Shown piece by piece: positions 41,773-52,915 of a DNA stretch of 64,000 nt; position 1 is the first letter of the stretch, and each line of letters starts with the position of its first letter. Under the pieces are notes generated by a model. That model searched no databases and was not told where the DNA came from. It was given only the letters and a program-made list of their open reading frames with translations. Origin of the DNA: Procambarus clarkii (Eukaryota > Arthropoda > Malacostraca > Decapoda > Cambaridae); assembly GCF_040958095.1 (NCBI RefSeq), contig NC_091175.1, positions 17,603,942 through 17,667,941 of the forward strand. Direction: 5' to 3'. A program made the position numbers and the translations under genes.

Positions 41773-41966
41773 GGCGATGAGTCACAATAACGCAGCTAAA
41801 GTATGTTGACCAGACCACACACTAGAAGGTGAAGGAACGACGACGTTTCGGTCCGTCCTGGACCATTCTCAAGTCGATTGTCGACTAGAGAAAATCGACT
41901 TGAGAATGGTCCAGGACGGACCGAAACGTCGTCGTCCCTTCACCTTCTAGTGTGTGGTCTGGTCAA
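41773..41966. mobile_element. F-family fold-back element, best copy
   Basis: GGCGATGAGTCACAATAACG outer end, ACCAGACCACACACTAGAAG, GAACGACGACGTTTCGGTCC, TCTCAAGTCGATTG, then a mirrored right half ending CTAGTGTGTGGTCTGGTCAA. Two arms of about 75 bp around a short loop. Confidence 0.85.
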
Positions 41967-42162
41967 AAAAGGAGTTTCTTTAAAATCCTTTTCGAGCAGC
42001 CTAGCCAGAAACGTACGAACCCAAGCAACCCACCTAACCTATGGAGCCCTGATGCTTAGTAAACGTCAATATTCCGGCGGTTTAATTTGTACTAACACAC
42101 CACGTTTTTAACGCATGGTCAGTTCATTAAAAATACAACGTTTTAAATGAGGGGAGGGAGGG

Positions 42163-42312
42163 AGGGAATTGTCAGGGTCAAGCGCCAAGCTATTATAACT
42201 ATATAGCACTGGAAAGGGGTCAGGATAAGGATTTGGGATGGGACGGCGGGAAAGGAATGGTGGACGATCAGGGATTGAACGCTGACCTGCATGAAGCAGG
42301 TCGTTCAGGTTC
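42163..42312 (-). mobile_element. SINE family 3
   Basis: TTGTCAGGGTCAAGCGCCAA, CTATATAGCACTGG, GGATTTGGGATGGGACGGCG and GATCAGGGATTGAACGCTGA. Part of the CACCAAGTGGTTGGG block is deleted. Confidence 0.78.
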
Positions 42313-42700
42313 TGAAATATCGAAAGACATCAGTTGGAGAAATTTCGTTTTTGGACAGAAATAGGGACGTATACTGGTTAGGGAATAGGGTTGTGGATAG
42401 GCGGAATAGGCTGCCAGCAAGCATGACTGAGTGACTGAGACAGTTTAACAAGTTTTAAGAATAGATTGGATAAGTATATGGGTTAGCAAGGGATGGATTG
42501 GAGAGGTGTATGGGTAAGAAAGGGATGGCTTGGATAGGTATATAAGTGAGAAAGGGGGGTGGATTAGATAGGAATATGGGTGAGAGGGAGTGGATAGAAA
42601 CGGGGCTCCGCCTACCATGAGTTACGAAAATATAACTCAATTAATGAAATAGGCTTTACCGAAATTTTTATTCCTTTTAGTTGCAAGTAATTAATTTATT
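42313..42700. other. unassigned DNA
   Basis: GGATAGGTATAT-like words repeat loosely at 42465-42580. Nothing else seen. Confidence 0.35.
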
Positions 42701-42729
42701 TCATAACTGCACATGAAGATGTTTTTTGT

Positions 42730-43195
42730 TGTTTCTTCGTGGGGTTTGGGTCATTATATTTTATACAGAATTGCAGGTTACAGGCCTACAAATTGAACCG
42801 TTGATTAATGTATATAGAAACACTGAGATAAGGACTGTTCCTGAACAAATAGCCTGGATGTGTCACAACGGAAAGGTTGATGACATTCTTGAGAGATATA
42901 AGAATTTTGCACCAAGACTAATTTTTTGTTGAATGTCTCTTGCAAATTGTCTATACAGTATACCTAGGTCATAAAAGTATTTGTGTGTACGTCTGGTACC
43001 ATACTACTTGTGTAAAGGTGGAAATGTAGATGTTTATCTCTCAGAATGTTTGGTAATATGTTTATTGTTTGTGATGTGTTTATATGTATGTATTAACATG
43101 ATGTACTGAACGGGGTGAGAATAGCTTGAGCTACCTCATCCCTTTGTGTGTATTTTACCTCAATAAACTTATTTCAATTTCAATTTCAATTACAA
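42730..43195 (+). mobile_element. LINE 3' end (RNase H-type family)
   Basis: End of ORF: INVYRNTEIRTVPEQIAWMC and GKVDDILERYKNFAPRLIFC with a stop at 42929, parallel to GGLDDILTIYPKFACPF in the copy ending 37745. The 3' UTR has GTCTATACAGTATACCTAGG, GAACGGGGTGAGAATAGCTT and CCTCAATAAACTTATTTCAA and ends in (TTTCAA)n. Confidence 0.75.
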
Positions 43196-43394
43196 TGAAT
43201 TATTGGTAATTAAAATTAATTACCTGTAAGGCAGAGGTGCGCGATAGTCATTTGATAAGATGTTAACAGATGTTGTCTAATCAAGAGAGGGAGATCGCTA
43301 TTGTCATCGTTATGGTACGCTTATGATTTGGGATATTTTGGAAACTGCAGGGGAAAGGTTTGGGTAAAATGTGACCCATCGCCGTTTTCATTAA

Positions 43395-43493
43395 TTGTAA
43401 AATTTAGCTGGTCGTATTCTTGGGAAAATTAGAATTAAGGGCCTGCCCGAAACGCTATGCGTGCAAGTGGTTTTTACAAGAATATAACAACTC

Positions 43494-43495
<2 letters not shown>
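43395..43495 (+). mobile_element. SINE family 2, 3' fragment
   Basis: CTGGTCGTATTCTTGGGAAA, GGGCCTGCCCGAAACGCTAT and ACAAGAATATAACAACTC, then (GT)n. Confidence 0.7.
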
Positions 43496-43591
<96 letters not shown>

Positions 43592-43630
43592 GTGTGTGTG
43601 TGTATGTATGTATGTGTGTGTGTGTGTGTT

Positions 43631-43725
<95 letters not shown>
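43496..43725. repeat. (GT)n then (TA)n compound microsatellite
   Basis: About 70 GT-type units with GTAT variants, changing at about 43640 to about 43 TA units. Confidence 0.97.
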
Positions 43726-43728
<3 letters not shown>

Positions 43729-44111
43729 GTACCTAGTAGCCAGAACGCACTTCTCAGCCTACTATTCAAGGCCCGATTTGCCTAATAAGCCAAGTTTTCA
43801 TGAATTAACTGTTTTTCGACGACCTAACCTACCTAACCTAACCTAACCTAACTTTTTCGGCTGCCTAACCTAACCTAACCTAAAAAGATAGGTTAGGTTA
43901 GGTTAGGTATGGTTGGTTAGGTTCGGTCATATATCTACGTTAATTTTAACTCCAATAAAAAAAAATTGACCTCATACATAATGAAATGGGTAGCTTTATC
44001 TTTTCATAAGAAAAAAATTTGAGAAAATTTTATAATTCAGGAAAACCTGGCTTATTAGGCAAATCGGGAAATGCATAGTAGGCCAAAAAGTGCGTTCTGG
44101 CTACTAGGTAC

Positions 44112-44114
<3 letters not shown>
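43726..44114 (+). mobile_element. TIR element copy 3, type A
   Basis: Both TIRs whole; interior GACCTCATACATAATGAAAT. Confidence 0.88.
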
Positions 44115-44154
<40 letters not shown>

Positions 44155-44157
<3 letters not shown>

Positions 44158-44540
44158 GTACCTAATAGCCAGAACGCACTTCTCAGCCTACTATTCAAGG
44201 CCCGATTTGCCTAATAAGCCAAGTTTTCATGAATTAATGTTTTTTCGTCTACCTAACCTACCTAACCTAACCTAACCTAGCTTTTTTTGGCTACCTAACC
44301 TAACCTTACCTATAAATATAGGTTAGGTTAGGTTAGGTAGGGTTGGTTAGGTTCGGTCATATATCTACGTTAATTTTAACTCCAATAAAATAAATTGACC
44401 TCATACATAGAGAAAAGGGTTGCTTTATCATTTCATAAGAAAAAAATTATAGTAAATATATTAATTCAGGAAAACTTGGCTTATTAGGCAAATCGGGCCT
44501 TGAATAGTAGGCTGAGAAGTGAGTTCTGGCTACTAGGTAC

Positions 44541-44543
<3 letters not shown>
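44155..44543 (+). mobile_element. TIR element copy 4, type B
   Basis: Interior CATACATAGAGAAAAGGGTT and ACCTATAAATATAGG mark type B. Confidence 0.88.
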
Positions 44544-44591
<48 letters not shown>

Positions 44592-44594
<3 letters not shown>

Positions 44595-44979
44595 GTACCT
44601 AATAGCCAGAACGCACTTCTATGCCTACTATTCAAGGCCCGATTTGCCTAATAAGCCAAGTTTTCATAAATTAATATATTTTCTCTAATTTTTTTCTTAT
44701 GAAATGATAAAGCTACCCATTTCATTATGTATGAGGTCAATTTTTTTTATTGGAGTTAAAAATAACGTAGATATATGACCGAACCTAACCAACCCTACCT
44801 AACCTAACCTAACCTATCTTTATAGGTTAGGTTAGGTTAGGTAGCCGAAAAAGTTAGGTTAGGTTAGGTTAGGTAGGTTAGGTAGTCGAAAAACAATTAA
44901 TTCATGAAAACTTGGCTTATTAGGCAAATCGGGCCTTGAATAGTAGGCATAGAAGTGCGTTCTGGCTATTAGGTACGAC
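44592..44979 (-). mobile_element. TIR element copy 5, type A
   Basis: Inverted relative to copy 4; interior TTTCATTATGTATGAGGTCA. Confidence 0.88.
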
Positions 44980-44984
44980 ATATA

Positions 44985-45330
<346 letters not shown>

Positions 45331-45412
<82 letters not shown>
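45331..45412. repeat. (TA)n microsatellite
   Basis: About 40 units, ending ACACACAGC. Confidence 0.96.
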
Positions 45413-45419
<7 letters not shown>

Positions 45420-45502
45420 GCGATAGCAGGAGGCTCGACATCAGCGAGGCATTAATCATCAAAAAGTTGACACCAGCAATCAACAGCCAATTAACGCATA
45501 TA

Positions 45503-45724
<222 letters not shown>

Positions 45725-45757
45725 ATGTTTGAAAGAAAACCTGCTGCCAGTATACAC

Positions 45758-45835
<78 letters not shown>

Positions 45836-45838
<3 letters not shown>

Positions 45839-46220
45839 GTACCTAGTAGCCAGAACTCACTTCTATGCCTACTATGCAAGGCCCAATTTGCCTAATAAGC
45901 CAAGTTTTCATTAAATAATTGTTTTTCGACTACCTAACCTACCTAACCTAACCTAACCTAACTTTTTCGGCAACCTAACCCAACCTAACCTATAAAGATA
46001 GGTTAGGTTAGGTTAGGTAGGGTTGGTTAGGTTCGGTCATATATCTACATTAATTTTAACTCCAATAAAAAAATTTGATCTCATACATAATGAAATGGGT
46101 AGCTTTATCATTTCATAAGAAAAAAATTAGAGAGAATATATTAATTCAGGAAAACTTGGGTTATTAGGCAAATCGGGCCTTGCATAGTAGGCCAAAAAGG
46201 GCGTTCTGGCTACTAGGTAC

Positions 46221-46223
<3 letters not shown>
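45836..46223 (+). mobile_element. TIR element copy 7, type A
   Basis: Interior GATCTCATACATAATGAAAT; both TIRs present, right one with GCCAAAAAGGGCG. Confidence 0.88.
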
Positions 46224-46273
<50 letters not shown>

Positions 46274-46276
<3 letters not shown>

Positions 46277-46659
46277 GTACCTAGTAGCCAGAACTCACTT
46301 CTCAGCCTACTATTCAAGGCCCGATTTGCCTAATAAGCCAAGTTTTCCTGAATTAATATATTTACTATAATTTTTTTCTTACGAAATGATAAAGCAACCC
46401 TTTTCTCTATGTATGAGGTCAATTTTTTTTATTGGAGTTAAAATTAACGTAGATATATGACCGAACCTAACCAATCCTACCTAACCTAACCTAACCTATA
46501 TTTATAGGTAAGGTTAGGTTAGGTAGCCAAAAAAAGCTAGGTTAGGTTAGGTTAGGTAGGTTAGGTAGACGAAAAAACATTAATTCATGAAAACTTGGCT
46601 TATTAGGCAAATCGGGCCTTGAATAGTAGGCTGAGAAGTGCGTTCTGGCTATTAGGTAC

Positions 46660-46662
<3 letters not shown>
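46274..46662 (-). mobile_element. TIR element copy 8, type B
   Basis: CTTTTCTCTATGTATGAGGT and TATATTTATAGGTAAGGTTA. Confidence 0.88.
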
Positions 46663-46706
<44 letters not shown>

Positions 46707-46709
<3 letters not shown>

Positions 46710-47092
46710 GTACCTAGCAGCCAGAACGCACGTTTTGGCATACTATGCAAGGCCCGATTTGCCTAATAAGCCAAGTTTTCCTGAATTAATATATTTTCTC
46801 TAATTTTTTTCTTTTGAAATGATAAAGCTACCCATTTCATTATGTATGAGGTAAAAAAATTTTTATTGGAGTTAAAATTAACCTAGATATATGACCGAAC
46901 CTAACCAACCCTACCTAACCTAACCTAACCTATCTTTATAGGTTAGGTTAGGTTAGGTAGCCGAAAAAGTTAGGTTAGGTTAGGTTAGGTAGGTTAGGTA
47001 GTCGAAAAACAATTAATTCAGGAAAATTTGGCTTATTAGGCAAATTGGGCCATGCATAGTAGGCTGATAAGTGCGTTCTGGCTACTAGGTAC

Positions 47093-47094
<2 letters not shown>
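46707..47094 (-). mobile_element. TIR element copy 9, type A
   Basis: CATTTCATTATGTATGAGGT; left TIR variant CTAGCAGCCAGAACGCACGT. Confidence 0.88.
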
Positions 47095-47133
<39 letters not shown>

Positions 47134-47136
<3 letters not shown>

Positions 47137-47519
47137 GTACCTAGTAGCCAGAACTCACTTTTTGGCCTACTATTCAAGGCCCGATTTGCCTAATAAGCCA
47201 AGTTTTCATGAATTAATTGTTTTTTGACTACCTAACCTACCTAACCTAACCTAACCTAACTTTTTCGGCTACCTAACCAAACCTAACCTATAAAGATAGG
47301 TTAGGTTAGGTTAGGTAGGGTTGGTTAGGTTCGGTCATATATCTACGTTAATTTTAACTCCAATAAAAGAAAATTCACCTCATACATAATGAAATGGGTA
47401 GCTTTATCATTTCATAAAAAAAAAATTAGAAAAAATATATTAATTCAGGAAAACTTGGCTTATTAGGCAAATCGGGCCTTGAATAGTAGGCCAAAAAGTG
47501 AGTTCTGGCTACTAGGTAC

Positions 47520-47522
<3 letters not shown>
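47134..47522 (+). mobile_element. TIR element copy 10, type A
   Basis: CACCTCATACATAATGAAAT; both TIRs present. Confidence 0.88.
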
Positions 47523-47572
<50 letters not shown>

Positions 47573-47575
<3 letters not shown>

Positions 47576-47962
47576 GTACCTAGTAGCCAGAACTCACTTC
47601 TCAGCCTACTATTCAAGGCCCGATTTGCCTAATAAGCCAAGTTTTCCTGAATTAATATATTTACTATATTTTTTTTCTTATGAAATGATAAAGCAACCCT
47701 TTTCTCTATGTATGAGGTCAATTTTTTTTTATTGGAGTTAAAATTAACGTAGATATATGACCGAACCTAACCAACCCTACCTAACCTAACCTAACCTATA
47801 TTTATAGGTAAGGTTAGGTTAGGTAGCCAAAAAAAGCTAGGTTAGGTTAGGTTAGGTAGGTTAGGTAGACGAAAAAACATTAATTCATGAAAACTTGGCT
47901 TATTAGGCAAATCGGGCCTTGAATAGTAGGCTGAGAAGTGCGTTCTGGCTATTAGGTACGAC
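47573..47962 (-). mobile_element. TIR element copy 11, type B
   Basis: Very similar to copies 8 and 16, including GCCAAAAAAAGCTAGG. Confidence 0.88.
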
Positions 47963-47984
47963 ATATATATATATATATATATAT

Positions 47985-48365
47985 GTCGTACCTAGTAGCC
48001 AGAACACACTTCTCAGCCTACTATGCAAGGCCCGATTTGCCTAATAAGACAAGTTTTCATGAATTAATGTTTTTTTCGATTACCTAACCTAACCTAACCT
48101 AACTCTTTCTGCTACCTAACCTAACCTAAACTATAAAGATAGGTTAGGTTAGGTTAGGTAGGGTTGGTTAGGTTCGGTCATATATCTATGTTAACTTTGA
48201 CTCCAATAAAAAAAAATTGACCTTATACATAATGAAATAGGTAGCTTTATCATTTTATAAGAAACAAATTTGAGAAAATATATTAATTCAGGAAAACTTG
48301 GCTTATTAGGCAAATCGGGCCTTGCATAGTAGGCTGAGAAGTGCGTTCTGGCTACTAGGTATGAC
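47985..48365 (+). mobile_element. TIR element copy 12, type A
   Basis: Shortened left stem; right end reads ACTAGGTATGAC instead of GGTACGAC. Confidence 0.87.
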
Positions 48366-48389
48366 ATATATATATATATATATATATAT

Positions 48390-48775
48390 GTCGTACCTAA
48401 TAGCCAGAACGCACTTCTCAGCCAACTATGCATGGCCCAATTTGCCTAATAAGCGAAGTTTTCATGAATTAATGTTTTTTCGACTACCTAACCTACCTAA
48501 CCTAACCTAACCTAACTTTTTCTGCTACCTAACCTAACCTAAACGATAGAGATAGGTTAGGTTAGGTTAGGTAGGGTTGGTTAGGTTCGGTCATATATCT
48601 ACGTTAATTTTAACTCCAATAAAAAAAAATTGTCCTCATACATAATGAAATGGGTAGCTTTATCATTTCATAAGAAAAAAATTAGAAAAAATATATTAAT
48701 ACAGGAAAACTTGGCTTATTAGGCAAATCGGGCCTTGCATAGTAGGCTGAGAAGTGCGTTCTGGCTATTAGGTAC

Positions 48776-48778
<3 letters not shown>
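48390..48778 (+). mobile_element. TIR element copy 13, type A
   Basis: Left TIR with CAGCCAACTATGCATGGCCC; interior GTCCTCATACATAATGAAAT. Confidence 0.88.
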
Positions 48779-48824
<46 letters not shown>

Positions 48825-48827
<3 letters not shown>

Positions 48828-49214
48828 GTACCTAATAGCCAGAACGCACTTCTCAGCCTACTATTCAAGGCCCGATTTGCCTAATAAGCCAAGTTTTCAT
48901 GAATTAATGTTTTTTCGTCTACCTAACCTACCTAACCTAACCTAACCTAGCTTTTTTTGGCTACCTAACCTAACCTTACCTATAAATATAGGTTAGGTTA
49001 GGTTAGGTAGGGTTGGTTAGGTTCGGTCATATATCTACGTTAATTTTAACTCCAATAAAAGAAAATTGACCTCATACATAGAGAAAAGGGTTGCTTTATC
49101 ATTTCATAAGAAAAAATTTATAGTAAATATATTAATTCAGGAAAACTTGGCTTATTAGGCAAATCGGGCCTTGAATATTAGGCTGAGAAGTGAGTTCTGG
49201 CTACTAGGTACGAC
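48825..49214 (+). mobile_element. TIR element copy 14, type B
   Basis: Interior CATACATAGAGAAAAGGGTT; closely like copies 4 and 15. Confidence 0.88.
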
Positions 49215-49240
49215 ATATATATATATATATATATATATAT

Positions 49241-49629
49241 GTCGTACCTAATAGCCAGAACGCACTTCTCAGCCTACTATTCAAGGCCCGATTTGCCTAA
49301 TAAGCCAAGTTTTCATGAATTAATGTTTTTTCGTCTACCTAACCTACCTAACCTAACCTAACCTAGCTTTTTTTGGCTACCTAACCTAACCTTACCTATA
49401 TATATATGTTAGGTTAGGTTAGGTAGGGTTGGTTAGGTTCGGTCATATATCTACGTTAATTTTAACTCCAATAAAAAAAAATGACCTCATACATAGTGAA
49501 AAGGGTAGCTTTATCATTTCATAAGAAAAAAATTATAGTAAATATATTAATTCAGGAAAACTTGGCTTATTAGGCAAATCGGGCCTTGAATTGTAGGCTG
49601 AGAAGTGAGTTCTGGCTACTAGGTACGAC
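49241..49629 (+). mobile_element. TIR element copy 15, type B
   Basis: Hairpin loop is ACCTATATATATATGTTAGG; interior CATAGTGAAAAGGGTAGC. Confidence 0.88.
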
Positions 49630-49632
49630 ATA

Positions 49633-49687
<55 letters not shown>

Positions 49688-49690
<3 letters not shown>

Positions 49691-50074
49691 GTACCTAGTA
49701 GCCAGAACTCACTTCTCAGCCTACTATTCAAGGCCCGATTTGCCTAATAAGCCAAGTTTTCCTGAATTAATATATTTACTATAATTTTTTTCTTATGAAA
49801 TGATAAAACAACCCTTTTCTCTATGTATGAGGTCAATTTTTTTTTATTGGAGTTAAAATTAACGTAGATATATGACCGAACCTAACCAACCCTACCTAAC
49901 CTAACCTAACCTATATTTATAGGTAAGGTTAGGTTAGGTAGCCAAAAAAAGCTAGGTTAGGTTAGGTTAGGTAGGTTAGGTAGACGAAAAAATATTAATT
50001 CATGAAAACTTGGCTTATTAGGCAAATCGGGCCTTGAATAGTAGGCTGAGAAGTGCGTTCTGGCTATTAGGTAC

Positions 50075-50077
<3 letters not shown>
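49688..50077 (-). mobile_element. TIR element copy 16, type B
   Basis: Last complete element of the cluster, close to copies 8 and 11. Confidence 0.88.
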
Positions 50078-50117
<40 letters not shown>

Positions 50118-50120
<3 letters not shown>

Positions 50121-50156
50121 TAGTAGGCTGAGAAGTGCGTTCTGGCTACTAGGTAT

Positions 50157-50160
<4 letters not shown>
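50118..50160 (+). mobile_element. TIR fragment in (TA)n
   Basis: Only GCATAGTAGGCTGAGAAGTG and TTCTGGCTACTAGGTATGAC remain, with (TA)n on both sides. Confidence 0.8.
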
Positions 50161-50199
<39 letters not shown>

Positions 50200-50202
<3 letters not shown>

Positions 50203-51590
50203 AATTAAGACAGGAATTTTCTTAAGTAATGTTAAGAGTTAGATGGAGTAAAATAGATCGGGAGTTAGTACATTTGACAATCGACGGTCAGAAAGGCGGG
50301 GTCCAAGAGCTAACAGCTCGACCCTGCTCACGCAAATAATAAATACAAATAGTAAAATAGATACATAGTAAATAATAAATAAATATATAAATGATATATA
50401 AATAGTAAATAGATACGTAGCCATACATATTTACCAGCAGGCACCTAACCTAACTCCGCCAGACTTAACGCTTCGTCTCAAAACAATAACAATCTTCTCA
50501 CGATTATCGGCGTCGTCCCTTAACCAACAACAGTTTACCGGAGGGCCACTAATATTAGTGGCCTCGATGAGGACAGGAAGCCGGCGGCTTGTCAAATGTC
50601 CCCTTAAAATCTCCAAAACCCCCCAACAAAGGTCCACAACACTGTTTCACTTCTCGAAGCGTTCACGTAAACTGCACTTGGCCACAAGGGAGAGGCCAGG
50701 AGCCCCAATTGACAACTTGAGACAAGCTGCAGGTATTATATTATAAGTTTGGTTAACGTACAATATTAACATTGAACCATGGTAAGCAATTTGATTCATT
50801 CAGGAACTGTGAAGATCCATTGTAAATTTAGAAAATCAAATTAACCAATGCACTTTAATCATCAACTTTCACTAGTGTTGATTAAGCGCTGAAGTGCCAC
50901 AGCCTACGTGTTGCTGTAACATTATTTAAAGTTATTTCATCCAATTGTGTTAAAAAAATGAAATAAAATTCTTGATGCACAGCAATTATATCAGGTTAGG
51001 ATTGGATGGGTATGGTAAAGCTAGGCAAGGTTGGGTTAGGCTATGCTATCCTATGCTATGCTACATTAGGTTTGGTTTAGTTAAAGAATAGCGATGACAT
51101 AAAATTATTACTCTTGGATCTTTCCATGAAGTTTTGTTTGCATGAACGAATGGTTCATTCAGATTTTCAGACCTAATATAACTTATGATATAATTAATTT
51201 AAAATGTGCAAAATACTGTCAAGTTTGGGTTTTGAATATACATAGAAAATACACAAGCCAGAATTTTTATTTATACTCGAAATAACCACTGACCAGTGTG
51301 CAATATGGCAATCTATTACAGAACTGTGTCTTAACATTGATCCTTGAAAATATTAAAGCTTGTTAGGCTCCCTGCTTATTTATTGTAATATAAAAGATAA
51401 TATAATGGAATTACAATAGCATCATGATTTTTGGTTAGCACGCTTTCCTCATAAATGGAGATCTAATCAGAGTGAGGCAATTGCTAACCATTCCATTACT
51501 GTTCATTCCTGTCAGGGAAAATAAGTTGGTTATGGATATAACATGTGCTGTAGAAGGAAGAGCTCTGAGCCTGTAGACATAAGGCAGGAA
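50200..51590. other. unassigned DNA with degenerate repeats
   Basis: 50270-50335 resembles a LINE-type tail (AAAGGCGGGGTCCAAGAGCT, GCTCGACCCTGCTCACGC). 50546-50590 has the TAGTGGCCTCGATGAGGACA dispersed phrase. 51000-51080 holds decayed GGTTAGG words. No exon recognised. Confidence 0.4.
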
Positions 51591-51591
51591 A

Positions 51592-51788
51592 CTTCTGCTC
51601 CTGTAGGGCAAGATTGCAGGGAGGGACCTTGATACGAGCCTAAAGTGTGCATGTGTGTGTGCACATACAGTACATGCGGGATCCAAGAGCTGATGCTCGA
51701 TCCTGCAGGCCCAAATAGGTGAGTACACACACACTTTGGGCTTATATCAAGGTCCCTCCTTGCAATCTTGCCCTACAGGAGCAGAAGT
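51592..51788. repeat. 60-bp inverted repeat flanking a LINE tail
   Basis: Left arm 51592-51659 (CTTCTGCTCCTGTAGGGCAA, GATTGCAGGGAGGGACCTTG) is mirrored by right arm 51726-51788 (CAAGGTCCCTCCTTGCAATC, TTGCCCTACAGGAGCAGAAG). The LINE tail GCGGGATCCAAGAGCTGATG to AAATAGGTGAGTAC forms the loop. Confidence 0.85.
51673..51730 (+). mobile_element. LINE-type 3' tail, subtype B
   Basis: GCGGGATCCAAGAGCTGATG, CTCGATCCTGCAGGCCC, AAATAGGTGAGTACACACAC. Confidence 0.75.
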
Positions 51789-51844
51789 TTTCTGACTTAT
51801 GTAAGTCTGTAAGTCTATATGGAATAAAGTGTAAGTCTTTGTGG

Positions 51845-51930
51845 AATTTGTACACCAGCTGATTGACAGGTCAGAGGTGGGACCAAAGAGCCAAAGCTGA
51901 ACCCCCACAAGCACAACTAGGTGAGTACTC
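51845..51930 (+). mobile_element. LINE-type 3' tail, subtype A
   Basis: TTGTACACCAGCTGATTGAC, GGGACCAAAGAGCCAAAGCT and AACTAGGTGAGTACTCACTC. Confidence 0.75.
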
Positions 51931-52289
51931 ACTCAATCACTCACAGGCTTCCTGTTCCTGACAGTGGGAGTTATACAGTACATTATAATCCAGTTTTACA
52001 GTACATTATAATCCAGTACATTATAATACAACTAACATGGTGTTACAAACCTTCATTTAGGTCTTTGAGACTATAATTGTAGCTCTGTTTGATTTTAATA
52101 GTTATAAGACTAGATTTTACATGGATAACCTGTTAGCTGAAAAACTATAAAGAATGAATGGGTAGCATAGAAATTCACTGGTACAGTATTAGACAGGATA
52201 TAAATGAATCTAAAATGTATTACAATAAGCCTCAAAGTTGCTGGGGACTGTGAATAGTGGCAAACCTGGCTTCTAATCTGGAGAACATA
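51931..52289. other. unassigned AT-rich DNA
   Basis: ACAGTACATTATAATCCAG is repeated two to three times at 51973-52032. Confidence 0.4.
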
Positions 52290-52470
52290 CAAGGGAGGTC
52301 ATCAGAAGACAACCATAGGCTAATATCCTTCCTCTCAGTCATTGGGTATATCTTTGATAAAATCTTTGTCAAGAGACTAGAAAAATACTTTAATAAGAAT
52401 TACTAATTAATAAGCAATTTGATTTTAGAGATAAGAGCATCAGTTCTGCTTCTATAGTTCACCGCAAAAT
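52290..52470 (+). mobile_element. decayed LINE reverse-transcriptase fragment
   Basis: One frame reads DNHRLISFLSVIGYIFDKIF and VKRLEKYFNKN, matching the N-terminal RT motif NYRPISLLSVxGKIxEKI. Stops follow at once. Confidence 0.6.
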
Positions 52471-52820
52471 GATGAGTCTTTCAACCGTGGCGTGGATACA
52501 TATGTCGTAGACACCTGTAGACACACGTAAACACGTAGATTTGTTCATACGTGTATTGCTTTGGATATTTCTAGAACATACAATAGGATCTGTCATGGAC
52601 TGGCATGTAACCTTATGAGATTTAGAGTTGATATATGAAGAGTCGTGAACTCTTCTGTACCTCATATAAATCTTTACCTGACTATGCCAGAAAACACTAG
52701 TATACAATCCATCAGTTGCAGTACTGAATGAAAATCGGTCCTTCACAAAACATATGAAAAGTGTTGCAATCAAATATCTAAATACTGATATTGATATCTA
52801 ACATGTATTTGTATTTTTGC
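52471..52820. other. unassigned DNA upstream of INTS15 coding exon 1
   Basis: Nothing recognised; probably intronic or 5' flank of INTS15. Confidence 0.4.
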
Positions 52821-52842
52821 AGATTGATTACAAACTATAAAT

Positions 52843-52915
52843 ATGTCTGTTGATCTGAGTGAATTGAAGTCAAGTGACTTCCCATCATGTGTACGACTTG
52901 GTTTACGCAAATTAG
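52843..52915 (+). CDS. INTS15, coding exon 1
   Basis: Encodes MSVDLSELKSSDFPSCVRLG and LRKL. Donor TTAG/GTAAG; non-coding part of the exon begins at 52823. Confidence 0.7.
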
